Positions 43,625 through 52,371 of a DNA stretch of 64,000 nt are shown piece after piece. How positions within the stretch are numbered: position 1 is the stretch's first letter; each line of letters begins with the position of its first letter. Made by a program: the position numbers and the translations under genes. Source of the DNA: Microbacterium murale (GTDB taxonomy: Bacteria > Actinomycetota > Actinomycetes > Actinomycetales > Microbacteriaceae). Where the stretch lies: positions 2,480,001 through 2,544,000 of the forward strand of contig NZ_JAUSXK010000001.1 in the NCBI RefSeq assembly GCF_030815955.1, given 5' to 3'. The notes beneath the pieces were generated by a model. The model was not told where the DNA came from and made no database searches. It saw only the letters and a list, made by a program, of their open reading frames with translations.

Positions 43625-44950
43625 ATGACGAAAGAGACTGAAGCACCCTCGCGACTGCGCCGCGCGATCAGCGGCCCGATGCTCTTCGCGTTCATCCTGG
43701 GAGACGTTCTGGGCGCCGGGATCTACGCTCTCATGGGCGTGCTCTCCGAGCAGGTCGGCGGGATGCTGTGGGCGCCGTTGCTGCTGGCATTGCTGCTCGC
43801 ACTGCTGACGGCCGGGTCATACGCGGAACTCGTCACGAAGTATCCGCGCGCAGGCGGCGCGGCCGTCTTCGCCGAGCGCGCCTTCCGCAGCCGCATCGTG
43901 TCGTTCCTGGTCGGATTCAGCATGCTCGCCGCGGGTGTCGTGAGTGCAGCGGGCCTCGCGATCGCGTTCGCGGGGGACTACCTCCAGACGTTCATCCCGG
44001 TGCCGCCGATACTCGCGGCCATGGTGTTCCTCGTCGTCATCGCCGCGCTCAACGCCCGCGGCATCCGTGAGTCCATGGGAGCGAATCTCGTGATGACGGC
44101 GATCGAGCTGAGTGGACTCGTGATCGTCATAGCCGTCGTCGGCTTCTTCGTTGCGGGCGGGGGCGGCGATGCATCGCGCATCATGGAAGCGCCCGACGGC
44201 ACCGGCACCGGGTTCGCGGTGCTGGGAGGCGCGATCATCGCCTACTACTCGTTCGTCGGCTTCGAGACGTCGGCGAACGTGATCGAGGAGGTCAAGGATC
44301 CGTCCAAGTCGTACCCGAAGGCGCTGTTCGCCGCTCTCCTCACAGCCGGTGCTGTCTATGTGCTGGTGGGTCTCGCCAGTGCGGTGGCGCTGCCCGCCGA
44401 TGAGCTGCAGCAGTCCAGCGGGCCGCTTCTCGCCGTCGTCGAGGCGACGGGTATCGGTGTGCCGTCGTGGTTGTTCAGCCTGATCGCCCTGGTAGCCGTC
44501 GCTAACGGCGCTCTGCTCACGATGATCATGGCGAGCAGGCTCGCGTACGGGATGGCAGAGCAGGGTCTGCTGCCCAGCGCACTCGGGCGGGTGCTGCCGC
44601 GGCGGAAGACACCGTGGGTGGCGATCGTGACCACGACGATCGTAGCGATGCTGCTGACGCTCATCGGCGATCTCGCGACGCTGGCCGAGACGGTGGTGCT
44701 CCTGTTGCTGTTCGTCTTCCTCAGCGCCAACGTGTCCGTCCTGGTGCTGCGCCGGGATCGGGTCGAGCACGACCACTTCCGGGTGTGGACATTCGTGCCT
44801 GTGCTCGGCATCGCCTCGTGCATCCTGCTTCTGACCCAGCAGCGCGGAATCGTCTGGTTGTTCGGTGCGGGCCTTCTCGTCGTCGGCCTCGGACTCTACG
44901 CGCTCGCTCAGTGGGCGCGACGCCGAGGGGGAGTGTCGCATGACCAGTGA
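43625..44950 (+). CDS. APC-superfamily amino acid permease
   Basis: A 441-residue membrane transporter with about 12 segments. The first segment motif FAILGDVLGAGIY-like is seen as FILGDVLGAGIYALMG near residue 24, and YYSFVGFETSANVIEEVKDPSKSYPKAL near 210 is the characteristic intracellular loop. It moves amino acids or polyamines by proton symport or exchange. The ATG at 43625 follows a -10 box by 6 nt and has no ribosome site, so it is probably leaderless. The GNAT gene overlaps its end by 11 nt. Confidence 0.88.
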   Translation: MTKETEAPSRLRRAISGPMLFAFILGDVLGAGIYALMGVLSEQVGGMLWAPLLLALLLALLTAGSYAELVTKYPRAGGAAVFAERAFRSRIVSFLVGFSMLAAGVVSAAGLAIAFAGDYLQTFIPVPPILAAMVFLVVIAALNARGIRESMGANLVMTAIELSGLVIVIAVVGFFVAGGGGDASRIMEAPDGTGTGFAVLGGAIIAYYSFVGFETSANVIEEVKDPSKSYPKALFAALLTAGAVYVLVGLASAVALPADELQQSSGPLLAVVEATGIGVPSWLFSLIALVAVANGALLTMIMASRLAYGMAEQGLLPSALGRVLPRRKTPWVAIVTTTIVAMLLTLIGDLATLAETVVLLLLFVFLSANVSVLVLRRDRVEHDHFRVWTFVPVLGIASCILLLTQQRGIVWLFGAGLLVVGLGLYALAQWARRRGGVSHDQ

Positions 44951-45422
44951 CCCCGAGATCGTGTTGTCGCGAATATCACCTGCCGACGCGGGTGAAGTGC
45001 TGACGATCCAGCGCGCTGCCTTCGTGTCAGAAGCACAGATCTACGGCACGGCCGATATGCCGCCGCTGACGCAGACGCTGGATGAAGTGCGAGCCGAGCT
45101 TGCGCAGGCGAACGGCTGGGTTGCCCGAGTCGATGGGCGTCTGGTCGGAGCGATCCATGTCAGGGAGACCGATGACATGCTGCTCATCGGTCGGATAGCG
45201 ATCGCGCCGGACATGCAGGGCACGGGGATCGGCAGAGCGCTGCTTCAGGCCGCTGAAGAGGATTCGAAGGCGCCGAAGGCCGAGCTGTTCACGGGCAGCC
45301 TGAGCGAGGCCAACGTGCGACTGTACGAGAGCTGCGGCTATCGGATCAGCGAACGGGTGGATCAGGGAGATGGCACGACTCAGCTCTTCATGCGCAAGCA
45401 GCTCGACACGGGAGCGAGCTGA
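44940..45422 (+). CDS. GNAT-family N-acetyltransferase
   Basis: A 160-residue acetyltransferase. The acetyl-CoA loop is visible as IAPDMQGTGIGRALLQAAE near residues 90-108, and LSEANVRLYESCGY near 128 is the usual C-terminal block. The acceptor is unknown. The ATG at 44940 overlaps the permease stop by 11 nt, so the two are cotranscribed. Confidence 0.88.
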   Translation: MTSDPEIVLSRISPADAGEVLTIQRAAFVSEAQIYGTADMPPLTQTLDEVRAELAQANGWVARVDGRLVGAIHVRETDDMLLIGRIAIAPDMQGTGIGRALLQAAEEDSKAPKAELFTGSLSEANVRLYESCGYRISERVDQGDGTTQLFMRKQLDTGAS

Positions 45423-45448
45423 GCTTTATACGCTCGAAGAAGTCGGCG

Positions 45449-45487
45449 GTCAACCCGCTCGGGTGCGGCCACCAGCCGGTCTAGCGT
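45449..45487 (+). promoter_or_regulatory. GTCAA-N27 promoter motif (copy H)
   Basis: GTCAAC at 45449-45454, 27 nt, then TAGCGT at 45482-45487, before the small acidic gene at 45516. Confidence 0.6.
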
Positions 45488-45515
45488 GAGTGGCATCAGA
45501 GGAAAGGATGCCATC

Positions 45516-45698
45516 ATGTCGAACCCGAATATCATGCCTATCCCACTGCCGGATGATGACCGTGACGACCAGGCGGCGATGGAGGTGGACGGAGACGCCG
45601 TTCTCGATCCGGACATCGACGCAAGTCTCGTCGACAGTGCAGAAGCCGACCGCCTCGCGAGCGAAGAGGAGGCCGACGGCGCGGGCCGGGCTGAATGA
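45516..45698 (+). CDS. Small acidic protein (60 aa)
   Basis: A 60-residue protein with 19 Asp/Glu, beginning MSNPNIMPIPLPDDDRDD; probably disordered, no family recognised. The ATG at 45516 has AAAGGA 8-9 nt upstream; the ATG at 45486 would overlap the promoter. Its own GTCAA-N27 motif supports expression. Confidence 0.65.
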   Translation: MSNPNIMPIPLPDDDRDDQAAMEVDGDAVLDPDIDASLVDSAEADRLASEEEADGAGRAE

Positions 45699-45772
45699 CG
45701 GACCGGGCGTCGGAGCCCGTGATCCGCAGCAGCGTGGCGAGCAACGCGCAACTACCATCGCGCGATTTGGGC

Positions 45773-45811
45773 GTCAACCCCCACGACGCAACACTACGAA
45801 CCTGCCACGCT
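45773..45811 (+). promoter_or_regulatory. GTCAA-N27 promoter motif (copy I)
   Basis: GTCAAC at 45773-45778, 27 nt, then CACGCT at 45806-45811, before the small membrane protein gene at 45870. Confidence 0.55.
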
Positions 45812-45869
45812 CGTAGTCACATGAGGGACGGCCACCGCCGCCCTTCAACACGAGGTCAGGAGTACCAGC

Positions 45870-46034
45870 ATGAATATCGCACTTGTCGTCATCATTGTCA
45901 TCGCGATCGTCTTGGCCATTGTCGGAGGACTCAACGCAGCACTCAACTGGCTGCTCTGGGTTGCTCTCATCGTGGGCGTGATCGCCCTGATCGCCTTCCT
46001 GTTCCGGGTCATAGGCGGCCGCAACCGTGTCTGA
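45870..46034 (+). CDS. Small hydrophobic membrane protein (54 aa)
   Basis: A 54-residue protein with two hydrophobic segments, roughly residues 2-20 and 28-46, ending in RVIGGRNRV; unknown family. The ATG at 45870 has GTCAGGAG upstream (AGGAG at about 9 nt). Its stop overlaps the flavodoxin-like gene by 8 nt, giving a two-gene operon under a GTCAA motif. Confidence 0.7.
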   Translation: MNIALVVIIVIAIVLAIVGGLNAALNWLLWVALIVGVIALIAFLFRVIGGRNRV

Positions 46035-46665
46035 CATCCATCCGGATGTCTCGAGCGTGCAGTTGACGGCACTCGTCGTCAACTGCACGCTCAAGCCATC
46101 ACCTGCTGAGTCGAGCTCAGAGGTGATGGGCGGCCAGCTCTCGACATTCCTCGCCGAACGCGGCGTGCAGTGCGAGAGCGTCAGGGTCGTCGACCACGTC
46201 ATCCTTCCCGGTGTGCAGAAGGACATGGGAGAAGGCGATGAATGGCCGACGCTGCGCGAGAAGGTGCTCAGCGCCGACATTCTCGTGTTCGTCACGCCGA
46301 CATGGCTCGGACAGCATTCGAGCGTCGCACAGCGGGTACTCGAACGCCTAGACGCCGAGCTGAGCGAGACGGATGCTGACGGGCGGCCGATCCTGTTCGA
46401 CAAGGTCGCCGTCGCCGGTGTCGTCGGAAACGAGGACGGCGCCCACCACATCACCGCCGTGCTGTTCCAGGCGCTCAACGATGTCGGGTTCACGGTTCCA
46501 GCGCAGGGATGCGTCTACTGGAACGGCGAGGCGATGCACGCCACCGACTACAAGGATCTGGAGCAGACCCCCGAGAAGGTGAGCGCGTCGATCAGCACCT
46601 CGCTGACGAACGCCGTCCACCTTGCACGGCTTCTGCGCGAGTCGGGTTATCCGGCATCCAACTGA
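46027..46665 (+). CDS. Flavodoxin-like/NAD(P)H-dependent FMN oxidoreductase
   Basis: A 212-residue flavodoxin-fold protein: LVVNCTLKPSPAESSSE near residue 15 binds FMN phosphate, VFVTPTWLGQHSS near 89 is the second FMN loop and GVVGNEDGAHH near 138 the third. It probably reduces quinones or carries electrons. The start is GTG 46027, overlapping the small membrane protein gene. It ends one base before the convergent dehydrogenase stop. Confidence 0.82.
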   Translation: MSDIHPDVSSVQLTALVVNCTLKPSPAESSSEVMGGQLSTFLAERGVQCESVRVVDHVILPGVQKDMGEGDEWPTLREKVLSADILVFVTPTWLGQHSSVAQRVLERLDAELSETDADGRPILFDKVAVAGVVGNEDGAHHITAVLFQALNDVGFTVPAQGCVYWNGEAMHATDYKDLEQTPEKVSASISTSLTNAVHLARLLRESGYPASN

Positions 46666-46666
46666 T

Positions 46667-47713
46667 CTAGCCCCGGCGGTGCGGTTCCACAACCGACTTG
46701 ATCGTGTCCGGATCCGTCGTGGACTCGAGCGCGTCCTTGACCCGATCCAACGAGAATGTGCCGGTCACCATCGCATCGAGGTCGACCTGCCCTGATGCGA
46801 CGAGGGCAATCGCGGCCGGCCATGTGTTCGCATAACGGAACACTCCCGTCAGCACGAGTTCCTTGTTCTGGATCTGAGTGATCGGCAACGCCAGCTCCGG
46901 CAGCCCCATTCCGACGAGAACGGCGCGTCCACCGGGACGAAGGGCATCGATTCCGCTCCGCACGGCCGCCGCAGCCCCCGATGCATCCACGAACGAGTCG
47001 GCCCCGACCGTGCGGATCACATCCGCGTCGGCCACAGGATCGAGAGCCGCGGTCGCGCCGAATCGCAGCGCGGCGTGGCGACGCGCTTCGCTGATGTCGG
47101 AGACGAGCACCTCCGAGGCGCCTGACGCTCTGGCGACCTGCGCGACGGCGAGACCGACCGGACCTGCGCCGGTGATCAGCACGCGGTCACCGACCGAGAA
47201 GGCGGCCTTGCGCCCTGTCGCCACGGCTACGGACAGCGGCTCGAGCAGGGCGGCCGCCCAATCGCTCACGGAGTCCGGAATCGCGAACGCGAAATGGCTC
47301 TGGATCGTGACGTACTCCTGGAACGCGCCATCCGTGCCCGGCACCGCATAGAAGCGCATGTGCGGGTCGAGGTTGTAGTCCCCGCGCAGCGTCTCGGCCG
47401 ACGTGGTGGAGGGGTGCTGCGGCTCGATCGAGACCCGCTCACCGACACGCTTCGGCGAGACGTCTGCTCCCACGGCCACGATCACTCCGCCGGACTCGTG
47501 GCCGAGCACGAGCGGCTCGTCCACAACCCAGTCACCGAGTCGCCCATCGTGGAAGAAGTGCACATCGGAGCCGCACACGCCCACGGCGGTGACCTTCACG
47601 AGAACCTCGTCCGCTGCCGGTGTCGGCACACGACGCTCCTGCAGTTCGACGTGGCCGGGGCGGGTCAGCACATTGGCGAACATGTGCTCGGGAACGTGCG
47701 TCGTTGCAGTCAT
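46667..47713 (-). CDS. Sorbitol/threitol-dehydrogenase-like MDR lacking structural-zinc cysteines
   Basis: A 348-residue polyol dehydrogenase-like MDR. The catalytic zinc site is intact (GVCGSD near residue 48, LGHES near 73) and the Rossmann motif is GAGPVG. Where relatives carry four structural cysteines after EPQxP, this one reads HPSTTSAETLRGDYNLD, so the structural zinc is lost, as in sorbitol dehydrogenases. NAD-dependent oxidation of a sugar alcohol is likely. The ATG at 47711-47713 has GAGGAGA upstream. It diverges from the polyol operon and probably supplies a ketose to it. Confidence 0.85.
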   Translation of the reverse strand: MTATTHVPEHMFANVLTRPGHVELQERRVPTPAADEVLVKVTAVGVCGSDVHFFHDGRLGDWVVDEPLVLGHESGGVIVAVGADVSPKRVGERVSIEPQHPSTTSAETLRGDYNLDPHMRFYAVPGTDGAFQEYVTIQSHFAFAIPDSVSDWAAALLEPLSVAVATGRKAAFSVGDRVLITGAGPVGLAVAQVARASGASEVLVSDISEARRHAALRFGATAALDPVADADVIRTVGADSFVDASGAAAAVRSGIDALRPGGRAVLVGMGLPELALPITQIQNKELVLTGVFRYANTWPAAIALVASGQVDLDAMVTGTFSLDRVKDALESTTDPDTIKSVVEPHRRG

Positions 47714-47791
47714 GATGCGATCTCCTCGATGCGGGTCTTCACTGTCGCGCTTCGCCGATGAACCGACCTGAGCGAGCCATCGGTGGGCGTC

Positions 47792-47821
47792 TTGACACCC
47801 GATGATACCGCGACGTATGGT
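47792..47821 (+). promoter_or_regulatory. Sigma70-like promoter of the polyol operon
   Basis: A perfect TTGACA (47792-47797), an 18-nt spacer and TATGGT (47816-47821) predict a start near 47828, inside the first GTAAC operator half-site, with a leader of about 150 nt before the dehydrogenase. Confidence 0.75.
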
Positions 47822-47825
47822 GAAT

Positions 47826-47862
47826 GTAACGTGGTCATGTTACCTGATCACAGGAACGTAAC
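47826..47862. promoter_or_regulatory. Operator half-sites for the polyol operon
   Basis: GTAAC (47826-47830) and GTTAC (47839-47843) form a dyad with an 8-nt spacer, and a third GTAAC lies at 47858-47862, 32 nt from the first. Overlap with the predicted transcription start suggests repression, probably by the DeoR protein encoded at 56486. Confidence 0.55.
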
Positions 47863-47979
47863 ACGAGAGTCGAACCTCTCCGAGGGGCCGAACGGCACTG
47901 CCGCTGGTCCCGCAGTTACATCACACATCCCAACGGCGAGACGGTGTTCGCGTCGGTGGAGACGCAAACGGGAGCAAAG

Positions 47980-49014
47980 ATGCGAGCAGTTGTATTCACG
48001 GCCGAGGGGCAGCTGTCCCTCGAAGAGCGCCCCACGCCCACGCCCGGTTTCAAAGAGATCCTGATCGAGACGGCAGCGGTCGGTATCTGCGGCACCGACA
48101 CGCACGTCTTCGACGGCGAGTTCGAAGGCACCGTCTTCCCGCTCGTGCCCGGCCACGAGGCGACGGGAACGATCGTCGCACTCGGCGAAGGCGTCAACAG
48201 CGGTGTGTTCGACTTCAAGGTCGGCGACCACGTCGCGATCAACCCCAGCACCACCTGCGGCGAGTGCGAGTTCTGCCTCAACGGACATCAGAACCTCTGC
48301 CGGTTCTGGAACGGACTCGGCGTCGTCGCCTCCGACGGCGCATCCCAGGAGTTCTTCACCGCTCCTGCCGGCAACGTGTACAAGCTCCAGCCCGAGACCG
48401 ACCTCTACGAGGCCGCGCTCATCGAGCCCCTCGCCTGCGCGATCCGCGGCTGGGACGTGCTGCCTCGCCGCATCGGCGACCACGTACTCGTCTACGGAGC
48501 CGGCACGATGGGGCTGCTGATGGCGCAGCTCGCGACCCGCGCCGGCGCGGCGACCGTCAGCATCGTCGACCTGAATCAGGATCGCCTCACCGTCGCAGAG
48601 GAATGCGGCATCGAGCTGCGGTACACCTCCGCCGATGACGCCGACCGCGAGAAGTGGGACGTCGTCATCGACTGCACCGGAAACCTTCGCGCCATCGAAG
48701 ACGCGCTGACCCGCGTCAAGCCGGCCGGATTCTTCCAGGACTTCGGCGTCGCTCCTGCCGACGGCACGGCCAAGTTCTCACCGTTCCGCGTCTACCGCGA
48801 CGAGATCTCGATCGTCGGCACGATGGCGGTGCTGAACTCCTTCGGACGCGCGGTCGAGATGTTCGAGGCCGGTGCGATCAATGCCAAGGCCATGATCAGC
48901 CACTCCTTCGTGCTCGACGACTACGAAGAGGCGCTGGAACTGTTCCGTCGCGGCTCGGGGCGCAAGCTCCAGATCCGACCGAACGACACCGAGTCCAGGG
49001 TGCTGATCCCGTGA
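47980..49014 (+). CDS. Zinc-dependent polyol dehydrogenase (erythritol/threitol dehydrogenase candidate)
   Basis: A 344-residue MDR dehydrogenase. Catalytic zinc ligands are GICGTD near residue 38 and PGHEA near 60; the structural cysteines TTCGECEFC with a later C are complete. The cofactor loop is GAGTMG near 170. It should oxidise a sugar alcohol to a ketose. The ATG at 47980 has GGGAGC upstream. It is first in the operon with DUF2291, an Rbs-type importer, kinase and isomerases, so L-threitol or erythritol oxidation to erythrulose is the likely step (inference from operon content). Confidence 0.87.
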   Translation: MRAVVFTAEGQLSLEERPTPTPGFKEILIETAAVGICGTDTHVFDGEFEGTVFPLVPGHEATGTIVALGEGVNSGVFDFKVGDHVAINPSTTCGECEFCLNGHQNLCRFWNGLGVVASDGASQEFFTAPAGNVYKLQPETDLYEAALIEPLACAIRGWDVLPRRIGDHVLVYGAGTMGLLMAQLATRAGAATVSIVDLNQDRLTVAEECGIELRYTSADDADREKWDVVIDCTGNLRAIEDALTRVKPAGFFQDFGVAPADGTAKFSPFRVYRDEISIVGTMAVLNSFGRAVEMFEAGAINAKAMISHSFVLDDYEEALELFRRGSGRKLQIRPNDTESRVLIP

Positions 49015-49682
49015 GTGCGTCGACCACGGTGAGCCCGCCCGTCAAGAAGCCGCAGCGATCGCTGTCGCCCAATGCCAAGCGTGGGATCTGGATCGGTGTG
49101 ATCGTCGTCGTGATCCTCGGCCTGGTGCTGGGGACACGGGTGGTTCCCGCCGACGACCCGCTCGCACAGGGCACGGAGAAATTCGACCCGGTCACCTACG
49201 GCGCCGAGAACTTCCCCACGGTGCAGTCGGCAGTCGTCGACCGTGCCGTCGAGGCCGACGTACTCGCAGCAGACATCGCGGCCGACGCTGCAGCTGCCGC
49301 CGAGGAGCACGCAGTGCAGAGCTCGGGCGGTCCCGTCTACAGCACGACGTTCACCGGCGTGGTGGGCGAGGGGCAGTCCGGCATCTATGAGGTGGCGGTC
49401 GAGGGTCTTCCCGAGGGCCTCCTGATCCGCGTGCAGACCGGACCAGCCATCAACGGCACCGAGCTGCGCGACGCGACCGGCGAGATCGAGTTCGGGCAGT
49501 TCATCAATCAGATCGACTTCCAGAACGCTGCTGCTGCATTGAACGAGGAGTTGAAGACGCAGGTCCTTGCCGACATCGACACCGCCGCTCTGACCGGGAA
49601 GACGATCGAGGTCACCGGAGCGTTCACCCTGATCAATCCGGCTTCCTGGCTCATCACGCCCGTCGAGCTGAGTGTGCAATGA
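49011..49682 (+). CDS. DUF2291-family transporter-associated membrane-anchored protein
   Basis: A 223-residue protein. One membrane segment near residues 27-45 anchors it, the rest facing outside, with the block FGQFINQIDFQNAAAALNEEL near 160-180 typical of DUF2291. The family accompanies Rbs-type sugar importers; its role is not established. GTG 49011 overlaps the dehydrogenase stop as GTGA, and its stop overlaps the ATPase start as ATGA. Confidence 0.85.
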   Translation: MSASTTVSPPVKKPQRSLSPNAKRGIWIGVIVVVILGLVLGTRVVPADDPLAQGTEKFDPVTYGAENFPTVQSAVVDRAVEADVLAADIAADAAAAAEEHAVQSSGGPVYSTTFTGVVGEGQSGIYEVAVEGLPEGLLIRVQTGPAINGTELRDATGEIEFGQFINQIDFQNAAAALNEELKTQVLADIDTAALTGKTIEVTGAFTLINPASWLITPVELSVQ

Positions 49683-51202
49683 GCGACGACTTCGACGATG
49701 TCGTCCTCGAGGCCCGCAACGTCGTCAAGACATACGGCGGCACGAGGGCGCTGAAAGGCGTGAACTTCGAGATCCGTCGCGGCACTGTCACGACTCTGTT
49801 CGGAGAGAACGGCGCCGGCAAGTCGACGTTGATGAAGATCCTGTCCGGGGTCGAACAGCCGACCTCGGGCGAGATCGTGCTCGACGGCGAACCGGTCGTG
49901 TTCCACTCCACGAACGACGCGCGCGACCGCGGGATCTCGATCATCCACCAGGAGCTCAGTCTTGCTCCCAACCTCTCGGTGCGCGACAACATTTTCATGG
50001 GGCGCGAGATCACGGGGCCCTTCGGGATCGACTTCGCCGAAGAGGCGCGACAGACGCGCGAGCTGCTCGCCGACCTCCTTCCCGGTGTCGAACCGGACAC
50101 GCACGTCAACGATCTGCGCGTCGGCCAGCAGCAGATCATCGAGATCGCTCGCGCGCTCTCGGTGAACTCGCGCATCCTCATCATGGATGAGCCGACGTCC
50201 GCGCTCGCTGCCGCCGAGGTCGAGATCCTCTTCGGGATCATCCACGATCTCACCGCGCGTGGTGTGGCCATCGTCTACATCTCGCACCACCTCGAAGAGG
50301 CGCTGGAGGTCACAGATCATGCTGTCGTCCTGCGCGACGGATCCATGACGGCGAAGGACGAACGAGCCAACATCGATCTCGAGTGGATCGTGCGGAACAT
50401 GGTCGGTGACAACTTCGATCTCGGCTCGCCGCCCACAGGCTACGAGTTCGGAGACACGATCCTCAGCATCCGAGACCTCCGCGTCCTCGACCCGGAGAAC
50501 TCGGAGCGGTCGATCGTGAACGGCCTCAGCCTGGACGTCAAAGCCGGTGAGATCGTCTGCCTCTATGGGCTGATGGGAGCCGGACGCACCGAACTGCTCG
50601 AGGCGGTCGCCGGGCGGGATCGGATCGACGGCGGCGAGATCCTGCTGGACGGCACCGCTCTCGGCGATGACACGATCGCACAGCGCATCGCCCTCGGCAT
50701 CGGGCTCGTGCCGGAGGACCGGCAGCGCGATGGGCTCGTGCAGACCTTCGACGTCGGCACGAACCTCACGCTCGCCAGCCTCGGGAACTCGCTGGTCAAC
50801 GGCGTGCTCTCGCGGCGCACCGAGAAGAAGATCGCCCAGGACCTCATCCGCACCGTGACCGTGAAGACACCGGGACCCGAACTGCCGATCGGCTCTCTCT
50901 CCGGAGGTAATCAGCAGAAGGTGGTCATCGGAAAGGTCGTCGCGACCGAACCGCGCGTGATGCTGCTCGATGAGCCGAGCCGCGGCATCGACATCGGCGC
51001 GAAGGGCGAGGTGTTCCGACTCCTCGCCGAGCGCGCCCGCGAGGGCCTCGCCGTCGTTTACTCGACATCAGAGGTCGGCGAGTGCCTCAGCATCGCCCAC
51101 CGCATCATCGTCCTGCGACGCGGGCAGATCTCCGCAGAGTTCGGTCCGGACGCCACGAAGGAAATGATCATGGCCGCCTCCGGCGAAGCCGTGGCCGCTT
51201 AG
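49679..51202 (+). CDS. Rbs-type sugar ABC importer ATPase (two nucleotide-binding domains)
   Basis: A 507-residue fused ATPase of the RbsA class. The first domain has Walker A GENGAGKST near residue 43 and Walker B RILIMDEPTSAL. The second has a degenerate Walker A (GLMGAGRTEL near 297), the signature LSGGNQQK and Walker B VMLLDEPSRGID. This asymmetry is typical. It powers uptake of a small sugar or polyol. Overlap with DUF2291 and a 21-nt gap to the permease place it mid-operon. Confidence 0.92.
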   Translation: MSDDFDDVVLEARNVVKTYGGTRALKGVNFEIRRGTVTTLFGENGAGKSTLMKILSGVEQPTSGEIVLDGEPVVFHSTNDARDRGISIIHQELSLAPNLSVRDNIFMGREITGPFGIDFAEEARQTRELLADLLPGVEPDTHVNDLRVGQQQIIEIARALSVNSRILIMDEPTSALAAAEVEILFGIIHDLTARGVAIVYISHHLEEALEVTDHAVVLRDGSMTAKDERANIDLEWIVRNMVGDNFDLGSPPTGYEFGDTILSIRDLRVLDPENSERSIVNGLSLDVKAGEIVCLYGLMGAGRTELLEAVAGRDRIDGGEILLDGTALGDDTIAQRIALGIGLVPEDRQRDGLVQTFDVGTNLTLASLGNSLVNGVLSRRTEKKIAQDLIRTVTVKTPGPELPIGSLSGGNQQKVVIGKVVATEPRVMLLDEPSRGIDIGAKGEVFRLLAERAREGLAVVYSTSEVGECLSIAHRIIVLRRGQISAEFGPDATKEMIMAASGEAVAA

Positions 51203-51223
51203 GAATTTGAGAACGGATCGACA

Positions 51224-52322
51224 ATGACGACGACAACGACCGCCATCATCGAGAACAAGAAGAAGTTCTCGATCGCACGAGTGCTCATCGAAGGCAGAGC
51301 ATTCCTCGCCCTGATCCTGATCATCGTGGTGTTCTCCCTGATGTCACCGAACTACCTCACGTTCGACAACATCCTGATCATGTCGTCGCACGTGGCGATC
51401 TACGCGATCCTCGGACTCGGGATGCTGCTGGTCGTGCTCAACGGCGGCATCGACCTCTCGGTCGGCTCGACGCTGGGCTTCTCCGCGGTGATCGCCGGCT
51501 TCCTCATGCAGGGCGTGCCGATCAACATCTTCGGCGTGGTCCTGTACCCGAGCATCCCCGTCGTCGTGGTGATCTCGTGCGCCGTCGGTGCAGGCGTCGG
51601 GCTCGTCAACGGAATCCTGGTGTCCAGGTTCAAGGTCGCGCCGTTCGTGGCGACCCTTGGCATGCTCTATGTGGTGCGCGGCCTCGCACTCCTCATGACG
51701 AACGGTCTGACGATCAACGACCTGTCGGGGGACGAGGCACTGGGCAACACCGGCTTCGAATGGCTCGGCTTCAACCGGGTCCTGAACATCCCGATCGGTG
51801 TCATCATCATGATCCTGATCGCGATCGTGCTCGGCTTCGTGCTCGGACGCACCCGATTCGGGCGCTGGCTGTACGCATCGGGCGGCAATGAGCGTGCGGC
51901 TGAGCTCTCCGGTGTGCCGGTGCGCTCCGTCAAGATCTGGGTCTACGTCATCTCCGGCGTCTGCGCGGCGGTCGCGGGCCTCATCCTCGCCTCGACCCCT
52001 CACCAGCGCCAGCCCCACCGCAGGAAACACGTACGAGCTGACGGCGATCGCCGCGGTCGTGATCGGTGGAGCATCTCTGATGGGCGGGCGCGGAAACGTG
52101 CGCGGCACGCTGCTGGGGGCGTTCGTCATCGGCTTCCTGTCCGACGGGCTCGTCATCGTGGGCGTCTCCGCGTACTGGCAGATGGTCTTCATCGGTGCGG
52201 TGATCGTCGTCGCCGTGCTGCTGAACAGCCTGCAGTACGGACGGCGTCGCCGTCCTGCCGCATCGGTGGCACAGCCGGCGAAGTCCGCTGACAAGACGCC
52301 GGAGCCGGCCGGCACGAATTGA
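51224..52322 (+). pseudogene. Rbs-type sugar ABC importer permease, +1 frameshift
   Basis: A permease of about 365 residues of the RbsC class, split by one extra base. The frame from ATG 51224 is homologous up to CAAVAGLILAST, then continues as an unrelated tail. The correct C-terminus (SASPTAGNTYELTAIAAVVI onward, to 52322) is in the next frame. Removing one C from the CCCC run at 51996-51999 restores a perfect permease. All other operon genes are intact, so this is either a sequencing error in a homopolymer, a recent inactivating mutation, or a phase-variable tract. If real, the importer would be non-functional. Confidence 0.88.
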
Positions 52323-52371
52323 TCATCACTCACAGAACCTGTAATACCCACCAAGAGAAAGGACGCATCAA

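Noticed and set aside
45695..46066. Plus-strand ORF overlapping the end of the small acidic gene
   Set aside because: It covers a GTCAA promoter motif and the small membrane protein gene, and its His/Arg/Cys-rich product is typical of a wrong frame.
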